This document shows positions 7,749 through 14,666 of a stretch of DNA of 64,000 nucleotides, piece after piece. Both the position numbers and the translations under genes were made by a program. Each line of letters opens with the position of its first letter. The first letter of the stretch is position 1. The notes beneath the pieces were generated by a model that was not told the origin of the DNA, did no database searches, and saw nothing but the letters and a program-made list of their open reading frames with translations. This DNA comes from a virus. The stretch lies in IMG/VR virus record IMGVR_UViG_3300023202_000142, positions 121,325-185,324 of that record. One strand, written 5' to 3'.

Positions 7749-10388
7749 GTGCCACAGTTGAGTTATCCCGGCGTCTATCGTGAAGAGGTCGAGACCCAGA
7801 CGCAGGTCGTGCAGGGAGTCACGACCGCGAATCTCGCTCTCACCGCGTTCTTCAAGAAGGGTCCGGTCGAGGAGCCGATCCTCGTCACCTCGTTGAGTGA
7901 GGCGTTTCGTGTCTTTGGGGACTTCACCGAGAAGTCCCTGGGGCCGACAACGCTCGCCAACTACTTCGCGAACGGCGGGCAGAACGCATACATCAACCGC
8001 GTCGTCGGTGATGGGGCGGACCAGTCTCAAGCGGCCTTCCTCAAAGAGGTTCTTGCTGAAGCCACTGGCGAGTTCACTGCTGGGTCTGGCGGTACGGACA
8101 GCCTCGATTTCTCGGTCGCCGAGGAAAACCTTTCGCCGGGGTCGGTTCGGTTGTTCCTCAACCACACTGAAGCGATTACGGGCGAGGCGCAGGGGACCAC
8201 GGACACTACGACGGGACCATTCACAGGGACTCTGGACAACGTCCCGGTGGAGCCCAGTGGCGTGACCATCGACTTCTTGCTCTCCGGGGCGACCCCGGCT
8301 TCTGTCTTCGATGATGGTTCTGGGAACCTGACTGGTGATGGAACAGGGACGATCGACTACACCACCGGCGACTACTCGTTCACTGCGAGTGGTGCTACCG
8401 AGAATGCGACACCGATCACTGCGGACTACAACTCCGCAGTGGCTGGGGCTCTCCAGAGCGAGATCGCAGGTACACAGCGAGACAATCAGAGGGTGTATCA
8501 CGGGTCTCTCGACGAGAGATGGCCTGTCTACTATTCGATCGAGTTCTCCTGGACTGACCAGGGATCTACGTCTCGGACTGCCACGGTCGGCTCCCTGGGC
8601 AGCATCACTGGCGATGCGACTGGAGATGTCGATCTGGAGACTGGAGAATTCTACCTCGATGTCGGTGCCAATGCCGTAGAGGTGGATGGGCTCATCACGG
8701 TGACCTACTTTGCGTTCGACCCGCTGGAGGCGGTTGACGATGGCGCAGGGGCTCTCACGGGGGATCTCGTGACGGCTGGCACCGTGGACTACGAGACCGG
8801 CGCGATCACAGCGACCAGCATCGCTTTCGATACCGCAGGCTTGCTGTACTGGATCGACTACGACGCTGAGATTCACCCCACACAGGCGAAGAATCCCGGC
8901 GAGTCCGGTGACGATCTCCAACTGGAGATCGCGGTCAACGAGAACTTTCTCGACAAGACTACAGGTCTGTACTCGCAGTACACGGTCACGCTGTTCGAGA
9001 CCGATGCCGAGGGCAACCAGCAGACGCGTGAGACCTTCACCTTCATCGTGCTCGATGACCTCACGGACGCCAAGCATATCGCCCAGGTCGTCAACGATCC
9101 GTTCCTTGGGTCGGACCTTGTCGAAATGCTCTCGCCGCTGTCGGATGAGATCCCGACGGCCATCCAGGGTGGCACGAAAAGCAGCCTTCTCGTCGACACT
9201 GGAACGGGTTCGGCGGACGCAATCACAACGGTCCTTCCTCTCGGCGGCGGCGAACTTGCGCCAGGCACGCTCGAAATCACGTACACGAGCGGTGGTGACA
9301 CCAAGACGATCACCGACGATTCTCAGGGGTCCCTGACGGGCGATGTCAACACTGGCGTCGCGGCCGGTGTCGACTACGAGACCGGGCTTCTGCAGTTCAC
9401 GCCCTCGGACGCACCGGACAATGCGACGACGGTTGATGCTGCGTACACGTTCACACCGTCGTCGCTCACGGTGGCAGCAGACTACACAGGCGGGTCCGAC
9501 GGTGCCGCGATCACACGCTCGGAGGTCACCGACATCGCTTTGAGTGCGACGGAGCAGGGCATCTACGCCTTCAACAAGGTCGATGAAATTCTCATCATGG
9601 TGACGCCGGATTTCGCTGGCGACCCCATTGCTGAGGAAGCCCAGCTCACCTACGTCGAGTCGAGCAAGCGTCAGGATTCTATGGTCCTGCTTGCTCCGCC
9701 CGAAGGCGCGAGCGTTTCGCAGGCCATCACGTACAAGCGCGATGTCCTTGCGAGCCTGTCGAATCGCGGTGCGATGTACCACCCCTGGATCAACATCGAA
9801 GATCCGATCACAGGGAACACCGTCGCCGTGCCTCCGCACGGGCACGTCTCGGGCGTGTGGGCGCGCACGGACCGGAATCGTAGTGTCGGCAAATCGCCGG
9901 CAGGTATCCGGGACGGCTCGATCCGCAACATGCTCGGGTTCAAGGACGGCAACCTCAAGGAAGAGGATGTGGGTCGCCTCACCTCGGCTCATGTCAACGC
10001 ACTATGGCAGCCCCCGAACCAGCCACGTGCGGTCTGGGGTGTCAGGACGCTCGAAGTGGACGGGGAGTACCGCTACATCGTCAAGCGCCGCACCATCGAT
10101 TTCACGTCGGTGAGCGTCGCCAGGTCGCTGTGGTGGGCGGTCTTCGAAAACATCGGGCCGTCACTCTTCGTTCCGGTCGGCCAGCAGATCCGAAACTTCC
10201 TGCGACGCCAGTTCCGCAAGGGTATCTATGCTGGCGACACGGAGCGCGAGGCGTTCTTCGTTACCGTCGATCGGTCGAACAACCCGCCAGAGACGATCCA
10301 GGCCGGTCAGCTCATCGTCGACTACGGCGTCGCGACCAACACTCCTGGCGAGTTCATCCGTCTTCGTCATCGACAGATCACCGTCTGA
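7749..10388 (+). CDS. Contractile tail sheath protein
   Basis: An 879-residue T4 gp18-like sheath subunit. GTG 7749 is preceded by AGGAG 6 bases upstream. The N-terminus (LSYPGVYREEVE) is the hallmark sheath start, and the C-terminal domain (RYIVKRRTIDFTSVSVARSL, then FVPVGQQIRNFLRRQF) carries the conserved sheath handshake and tube-contacting region. Between these lie large beta insertions that include four copies of a G-x-(I/V)-D-Y-x-T-G module at about residues 189-215, 281-312, 331-358 and 523-552; the protein is therefore much longer than minimal sheaths of about 400-500 residues. The insertions probably decorate the outer surface of the tail. It contracts to drive the tube through the host envelope. 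Confidence 0.95.
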   Translation: MPQLSYPGVYREEVETQTQVVQGVTTANLALTAFFKKGPVEEPILVTSLSEAFRVFGDFTEKSLGPTTLANYFANGGQNAYINRVVGDGADQSQAAFLKEVLAEATGEFTAGSGGTDSLDFSVAEENLSPGSVRLFLNHTEAITGEAQGTTDTTTGPFTGTLDNVPVEPSGVTIDFLLSGATPASVFDDGSGNLTGDGTGTIDYTTGDYSFTASGATENATPITADYNSAVAGALQSEIAGTQRDNQRVYHGSLDERWPVYYSIEFSWTDQGSTSRTATVGSLGSITGDATGDVDLETGEFYLDVGANAVEVDGLITVTYFAFDPLEAVDDGAGALTGDLVTAGTVDYETGAITATSIAFDTAGLLYWIDYDAEIHPTQAKNPGESGDDLQLEIAVNENFLDKTTGLYSQYTVTLFETDAEGNQQTRETFTFIVLDDLTDAKHIAQVVNDPFLGSDLVEMLSPLSDEIPTAIQGGTKSSLLVDTGTGSADAITTVLPLGGGELAPGTLEITYTSGGDTKTITDDSQGSLTGDVNTGVAAGVDYETGLLQFTPSDAPDNATTVDAAYTFTPSSLTVAADYTGGSDGAAITRSEVTDIALSATEQGIYAFNKVDEILIMVTPDFAGDPIAEEAQLTYVESSKRQDSMVLLAPPEGASVSQAITYKRDVLASLSNRGAMYHPWINIEDPITGNTVAVPPHGHVSGVWARTDRNRSVGKSPAGIRDGSIRNMLGFKDGNLKEEDVGRLTSAHVNALWQPPNQPRAVWGVRTLEVDGEYRYIVKRRTIDFTSVSVARSLWWAVFENIGPSLFVPVGQQIRNFLRRQFRKGIYAGDTEREAFFVTVDRSNNPPETIQAGQLIVDYGVATNTPGEFIRLRHRQITV

Positions 10389-10396
10389 GGTAGCTG

Positions 10397-11287
10397 ATGG
10401 ATCTCACTGAAGGTATTCTGGGGCTTAGTAAGGGCGAGGTCGCTCGTCTGAAACGGGAGCGGCCCCAGACGGGCATTTCCGTCGTGGACACGAAGGAAGT
10501 GCTCTGGAATCAGGTTGCTCGTGGTGCGGACACCAAGGCGCTGATGGTTTCCATCAAGGAACTGCTTCGGAAAGGCGTTTCGTCCCACAGCATCGATATG
10601 ATTCTTCGGACAGCCAAGAAGGGGAAGCCGTTTCCGAAGCGTTTGGCCCACAAAGAGGATCTCGACGACCTCATCGGGGGCCTCGAAGAGGCGATGGCGC
10701 TTCCGCTCAAGGGCCGCACGACGGATATGCGTCAGGGCATCGCGGATGATAGCCCGGTGTCTTCGGCCGCCCCTGGCGGCTGGCTTGTCGCCTTTCCGCG
10801 AGACATGTATCCGATGTCACAGTCGTTCATGGGTCCGGTGGCGGTTGCACTGGCTGGTCACCAGCAGATGTCAGAGGATGAGTACAAGGGCTTCCTTCGG
10901 ATGCTGCATGGCCGGACCTATCCCAGACAGCATTCGGCGCCGGCTATTGCTGTTGAGCCGGGCTACATGCTCGACATGAGGCGACTGACTCGTGGTGGTG
11001 ATTACCATCCTGCGATGCGGACACTGTCGCCGGCCTCGGTGCGGACCATGGAAGATCTTGTCGTGCTCACCGACGGGATCTTGAACAGTCCGTTGGCACA
11101 CTCGGGGTTGTCTGAGTATGAGTCCTCGGGCAAGATTATGGCTGTAAGTGAGGCGATCAACGGGATGTTGTCGATCGCAAAAGGACTGGTGGAACCCCAC
11201 AGCATCAGTCGGACCTTCGGCGACATCGTGAACCGGGTCGCCTGGCCGTTCAGTGGCGGAACCGTGGGCACGCAGAGAACCCTGTAG
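10397..11287 (+). CDS. Unknown protein encoded between sheath and tube genes
   Basis: A 296-residue, mainly helical protein with an ATG 9 bases after the sheath stop and GAGG just upstream. It opens with MDLTEGILGLSKGEVARLKR and has a glycine/proline-containing central segment (APGGWLVAFPRDMYPMSQSF). No catalytic motif or membrane segment is evident. Its location between sheath and tube, in a conserved tail cluster, suggests a tail assembly or connector function. I do not recognise the family. Confidence 0.55.
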   Translation: MDLTEGILGLSKGEVARLKRERPQTGISVVDTKEVLWNQVARGADTKALMVSIKELLRKGVSSHSIDMILRTAKKGKPFPKRLAHKEDLDDLIGGLEEAMALPLKGRTTDMRQGIADDSPVSSAAPGGWLVAFPRDMYPMSQSFMGPVAVALAGHQQMSEDEYKGFLRMLHGRTYPRQHSAPAIAVEPGYMLDMRRLTRGGDYHPAMRTLSPASVRTMEDLVVLTDGILNSPLAHSGLSEYESSGKIMAVSEAINGMLSIAKGLVEPHSISRTFGDIVNRVAWPFSGGTVGTQRTL

Positions 11288-11296
11288 GAGAACGAA

Positions 11297-11908
11297 ATGG
11301 CACGCGCTGCGAGCGAAGATTACCTGCAAAACTTCCGGTTCCACGTCACCGCCTCATTGGGTGGTGCGGTCGGCAATGCTGACGATGGCTTTGATCCCCT
11401 TCGGTTCGAGGCCGGCAGTGGTGGTGGTAGCGGTGAGGCGAGCGTTGCTGGCTTCCAGTCGGTGAGTTACCCCGAGGTCAGCGTCAACCCTGCGGAGTAC
11501 CGAGACGGGATCAACGTCTTCACCAAGAAACAGCCGGGTATCCCGACATTCACTGACATCACGATGATGCGTGGTGTTGTGCGTCGCGACACCAGGTTCT
11601 TCGACTGGATCATCCGCTACTTCGAGGGCTACCAGTACCGCGCTGACCTCACGATTGCTCAGTGGGACCAGGTCGCGCATCCCGCGAAGCCCGATGGCTC
11701 TGGCACCGATGAGCTGACCGGATTCGATTCGACGCTCGCGCGTACCGTCGAGGTGTTCGAGGCGTTCCCACTCACGGTGAAGCCGGCGGCCGACCTCGAT
11801 GCGAATGCTGACGACATCAGCCTTGCTGAGGTCACGGTTGCCTACGAGAGGTTCACCATCAACGAGGTGGGCGACCTTCCGGTCCCGCAGGTACCGGATC
11901 CTCAGTGA
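11297..11908 (+). CDS. Tail tube protein (T4 gp19-like), paralogue 1
   Basis: A 203-residue protein of the gp19 tube family. The opening ASEDYLQNFRFHV is the family's first strand, and the core includes the phrase ITMMRGVVRRDTRFFDWI, equivalent to the conserved ITLKRG...F..W segment. A Gly/Ser-rich loop (GSGGGSGEA) follows the first strand. It stacks as hexamers to form the inner tube inside the sheath. GGAG 6 bases before the ATG gives a strong start. It is followed 14 bases later by a second member of the same family. Confidence 0.92.
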   Translation: MARAASEDYLQNFRFHVTASLGGAVGNADDGFDPLRFEAGSGGGSGEASVAGFQSVSYPEVSVNPAEYRDGINVFTKKQPGIPTFTDITMMRGVVRRDTRFFDWIIRYFEGYQYRADLTIAQWDQVAHPAKPDGSGTDELTGFDSTLARTVEVFEAFPLTVKPAADLDANADDISLAEVTVAYERFTINEVGDLPVPQVPDPQ

Positions 11909-11922
11909 TCTGAGGAGGCACG

Positions 11923-12573
11923 GTGGCCCGGCCGCTGACTGATAACTATTTTCAGAATTTCAGGTTCCACGTCCTTGACGTGACGCTTTCGCGGGGGGCT
12001 CTTGATCTCCCGCTTCTTGCTCTGAGCCCCCAGCTCGGCTTTCAAACGGTCTCGGCTCCGACGATCAACGTCGAGGTGACGCAGATCCGTCCTGGCAACT
12101 CCCCGTTTCCTGTGAGTGTCGCCAAGGAGGCGTCGATCTCCAACGTGACGTTGACGCGCGGTGTTCTGACAGGTGACCAGGAGTTCTATTCGTGGATTCG
12201 CCAGGCGATCTATGGTCGTGGCGCGTTTCGTCGAACTCTTCTGTTGGTGCAGATGCATCGTATGCTGAGAGGCGATGACGGTACGCTAGCGCGCTTTGGG
12301 GACCTCGGGGCCATAGTGGCCACATCCCTGGGTCTCGGCGCCGCAGGGGCCATTGGCGACGGTGTGGCAACCGTCGCGGATGCGGCTGGTCTCGACGTCG
12401 ACCTCTATGCGAGGATTTGGACGTTGTGGGACGCCATCCCGGTCCGATACCAGCCTGCCGGAACGTTCGATGCCAACGACGAGGGCATTACGCTGCAGGA
12501 GCTGGAACTCGATGTTGAGTTCGTGTCGGAGATCAACCCGGGACCGTTCCCGATTTCGAGAGGTTGGACATGA
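11923..12573 (+). CDS. Tail tube-like protein (gp19 family), paralogue 2
   Basis: A 216-residue paralogue of the preceding tube protein. It starts with GTG and the matching opening LTDNYFQNFRFHV, then VTLTRGVLTGDQEFYSWI in place of the first copy's ITMMRG motif. It carries an Ala/Gly-rich insertion near residues 125-150 (GLGAAGAIGDGVATVADAAG) that the first copy lacks and that could line or plug the lumen. Possible roles are an alternative tube subunit, the baseplate-proximal tube initiator ring or the terminal ring. Family membership is strong; which of the two is the bulk tube subunit is inferred only. Confidence 0.85.
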   Translation: MARPLTDNYFQNFRFHVLDVTLSRGALDLPLLALSPQLGFQTVSAPTINVEVTQIRPGNSPFPVSVAKEASISNVTLTRGVLTGDQEFYSWIRQAIYGRGAFRRTLLLVQMHRMLRGDDGTLARFGDLGAIVATSLGLGAAGAIGDGVATVADAAGLDVDLYARIWTLWDAIPVRYQPAGTFDANDEGITLQELELDVEFVSEINPGPFPISRGWT

Positions 12574-12923
12574 TGACGATTCAGCGGTTTTTGCGACTCG
12601 TTGAGGACGAGGGCTTCGAGATCGAAACGCGTGCTGTCGGTGATGGCTGTCGCACCAGGGTCGGTGACGCGGTTCTTTACTACGGTGACGATGGTTTTCG
12701 GTTTGCGATTCGCGAGGGGCGGCGCATCACGTCCCTGGAGCGCGTTGTGGAGGGCCTTGGGTTCTCCGAGCGCGGGTTGCTGACGGAGGCCGTAGCAACG
12801 ACTACGGCCAACGTGGCAGCCTACCAGGTTCCTCTTGGGACTCGTGTCGACGACTTCATCAACCGTTACGGCGACGAGGGAGACGATGATGGGCCTGCCC
12901 ATCTGATGAAGCGGAAGTTCTGA
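12570..12923 (+). CDS. Hypothetical protein after tube genes
   Basis: A 117-residue protein starting at the ATGATG overlapping the tube paralogue's TGA. The first half is a compact alpha/beta unit (IQRFLRLVEDEGFEIETRAV) and the rest is mixed, ending with a basic tail. It lies between the tube genes and the chaperone pair; a promoter-like sequence follows its stop. It may be a tail-specific chaperone or a small structural protein; no family is recognised. Confidence 0.55.
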   Translation: MMTIQRFLRLVEDEGFEIETRAVGDGCRTRVGDAVLYYGDDGFRFAIREGRRITSLERVVEGLGFSERGLLTEAVATTTANVAAYQVPLGTRVDDFINRYGDEGDDDGPAHLMKRKF

Positions 12924-12942
12924 GCACGAATTGCACAGTGCG

Positions 12943-12971
12943 TTGACAGTCGATTGCGGCGGTGAAATACT
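12943..12971 (+). promoter_or_regulatory. Promoter with GCAC/GTGC dyad upstream of chaperone gene
   Basis: TTGACA at 12943-12948, a 17-base spacer, and AATACT at 12966-12971. Just upstream is GCACAGTGC (12933-12941 region), related to the GTGCAC elements of the promoter family found after 46.8 kb. It lies in the only long gap (74 bases) of this part of the tail module, before the chaperone and tape measure genes. Confidence 0.5.
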
Positions 12972-12997
12972 CGGCCAATCTCAACGAAGAGGGGCCC

Positions 12998-14119
12998 ATG
13001 TCCGAGTCCGCCAAAGCCAAAGCGCCACAGCCTGAAGTTCAGCAGGAGGCTGAGATCCGTCGTCGTGGTCCTGCAGAGGAGACGGCTCGACGAGAAGCGA
13101 CTGACATGCTGGACGACGACCAGGTTCAGCAGATTCTCGAAAAACACATGCTGGGGGCGATCGATCGGTCGTCGATTCAGGAGCGTGGTCGTGATGTTTT
13201 TGCGACCGTCGAGCTACCTGGCGGCGTTTTCGTCGGCGACCAGCTCGTCAAAGAGGTGGTGATTCGGGAGATGAGCGGCAAGCAGGACATGCTCCTCATG
13301 AACACCGAGGGCTCGACGGCGGAGTCCCTGCTGAAGATGGCGATCGGTTGTGTCGAGTCGATCGGGGATATCACTGAGCCCAGGGACGTTGCGAAGATTC
13401 TTCGCGGCCCGATGCTCATTGGCGATTTCAGCTACCTTCTCATGCGAATTCGGCAGCTAAGCGTAGGCGACAAGATCGCCTTCACGGAGACCTGCCCGAA
13501 GTGCGAGGTCCAGGGCAGCTACGGGCTCTTCATTTCGAATCTCGACGTCTACGAACCCGTGGAGGCGGTGACACCGCAGGACCGTCGAGAGTCACTGGAC
13601 ATCGACAAGTGGGGAACAGGGAAGCCCTGGACGTTCAAGTGGCACTGGATGACGCAGGCTGACTCGGGATACCTGAACCGGCTCGTCGACTATTACCGGG
13701 CCAAGGAAGAGGGTCGCACGCGCGGGCACAAGCAGGCGCGCAAGGTCAAGGGCGCGATGAGCATGATGGACCTCATCAAGGCCGGCCTGGATCCGATGAG
13801 CGCAGCGATCATCGCTCGCCTGGATCGGGTTCTGGAGCCACCGCGGGACATCGATGGCAAGTTGGTGCGCGACGAGGTCGCGCTGGGGCGGTCGTCCAAG
13901 CCGAGGGACGGAGAACTGTCGCTCGATCAGTCCGTGAAGTACGTTCGGGAGCTGCCCACGGCGATTCGCATCTTCCTGTGGAACCAGCTCGACACGAACG
14001 AGCCGGGAGTCGACAACGAGGTCGAGTACCAGTGCGACAGTTGTGGTCACATCAACGAGTCTGTCATTCATCCGACTGACCCAAATTTTTTCTTCCCTAC
14101 GGAGGTCGACATCGACTAG
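12998..14119 (+). CDS. Tail assembly chaperone / T4 baseplate gp26-like protein (zero-frame product)
   Basis: A 373-residue protein starting at ATG 12998 with AGAGGGG upstream; an in-frame GTG at 12962 lies inside the promoter and is rejected. The central region (VVIREMSGKQDMLLMNTEGS, then a LLKMAIGCVESIG helix) has the layout of the T4 base plate protein family (PF12322-type) and tail assembly chaperones. Two CxxC pairs, C166/C169 and C346/C349, probably bind zinc. The gene ends at TAG 14119, but a canonical slippery heptamer at 14083-14089 can redirect ribosomes into the -1 frame, giving a 435-residue fusion. It lies just before the tape measure gene, the usual place for chaperones that coat it. 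Confidence 0.75.
   Translation: MSESAKAKAPQPEVQQEAEIRRRGPAEETARREATDMLDDDQVQQILEKHMLGAIDRSSIQERGRDVFATVELPGGVFVGDQLVKEVVIREMSGKQDMLLMNTEGSTAESLLKMAIGCVESIGDITEPRDVAKILRGPMLIGDFSYLLMRIRQLSVGDKIAFTETCPKCEVQGSYGLFISNLDVYEPVEAVTPQDRRESLDIDKWGTGKPWTFKWHWMTQADSGYLNRLVDYYRAKEEGRTRGHKQARKVKGAMSMMDLIKAGLDPMSAAIIARLDRVLEPPRDIDGKLVRDEVALGRSSKPRDGELSLDQSVKYVRELPTAIRIFLWNQLDTNEPGVDNEVEYQCDSCGHINESVIHPTDPNFFFPTEVDID
14083..14089 (+). other. Programmed -1 ribosomal frameshift site (A AAT TTT)
   Basis: The zero-frame codons read CCA AAT TTT TTC; the heptamer A AAT TTT fits the X XXY YYZ rule exactly and is followed by more T residues. Slipping back one base lets both tRNAs re-pair (AAA, TTT) and opens a 71-codon extension ending at TGA 14302-14304. 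A GTCGA/TCGAC inverted repeat lies downstream at about 14105-14116. Confidence 0.65.
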
Positions 14120-14304
14120 GCGCCATTCAGTCCGGTATCGACTTCCTCGTCGTCGAGGCCGGTATGGACTACGAGGCCGTGCTGGACCTGCCCACGTCGG
14201 TCCGCAACCGCTTGATCGAGCGCACGAAGGCGAGGATCGAGCGTGAGGTGGACCTCGAAGTACAGAAGCTGAAGGCTGTCAGGAAGTTTTTGACCGGCAA
14301 ATGA
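14089..14304 (+). CDS. -1 frame extension of the tail assembly chaperone (frameshift product C-terminus)
   Basis: From the slippery site this frame is open for 71 codons with no stop. It encodes an acidic then helical charged tail (MDYEAVLDLPTSVRNRLIER, then alternating K/E/R residues typical of a coiled coil) and stops 10 bases before the next GTG. The coordinates describe the extension read after slippage. Frameshifted chaperone pairs of this type lie directly upstream of the tape measure in many tailed phages, where the long form bridges the tape measure and tube subunits. The alternative is a separate 46-residue protein from ATG 14164, which has GAGG upstream at suitable spacing. Confidence 0.6.
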   Translation, partial: FLPYGGRHRLGAIQSGIDFLVVEAGMDYEAVLDLPTSVRNRLIERTKARIEREVDLEVQKLKAVRKFLTGK

Positions 14305-14314
14305 GAGAGGCCGC

Positions 14315-14662
14315 GTGTCTTACTACGTGTGGGATGTGCTCGATGACATGGTGTCTGGGCGTCCCTACCCTGTTGTTATCGTTCAGAACATTCACGTCGC
14401 CCCGATGGGTGACGGACTGCTGCGTCTTGTCTTGGTCGATCACCCCAGACATGGTGCAGCCTGGGATGCTGTCGAGGAGCACGGGCTCGGTGGAGAGGTT
14501 GCTTTGATCCTCGATTCGGCGCGATATTGCTACTACGCTGACCTGGGCGACGAGGAGGATGATACGGTCTACCTCGTGCCCATTGAGGATGCGAACGAAT
14601 CGGGCCTGCCGGACAACCACAGACTCATGGAAACGGCGGTGCACCTCCTGATGCGATGGTAA
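14315..14662 (+). CDS. Small hypothetical protein between chaperone and tape measure
   Basis: A 115-residue acidic alpha/beta protein with a GTG start and GAGAGAGG upstream. It reads YYVWDVLDDMVSGRPYPVVI at the start and ends in a short helix. It sits between the frameshifted chaperone gene and the tape measure gene, so a tail-assembly role is plausible, but no motif identifies it. Confidence 0.5.
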   Translation: MSYYVWDVLDDMVSGRPYPVVIVQNIHVAPMGDGLLRLVLVDHPRHGAAWDAVEEHGLGGEVALILDSARYCYYADLGDEEDDTVYLVPIEDANESGLPDNHRLMETAVHLLMRW

Positions 14663-14666
14663 CGCC

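Noticed and set aside
7743-9992. 749-codon open frame on the minus strand across the sheath gene
   Set aside because: It lies antisense to a clear sheath gene, has Arg-rich low-quality composition, and results from GC-rich codon usage. There is no RBS or domain.
12962-12997. GTG 12962 as start of the chaperone gene
   Set aside because: It overlaps the promoter -10 region and has no ribosome-binding site; ATG 12998 has AGAGGGG.
14043-14246. 67-codon frame over the frameshift region
   Set aside because: A third frame with Arg-rich composition and no start signal; the -1 frame extension is the meaningful one.
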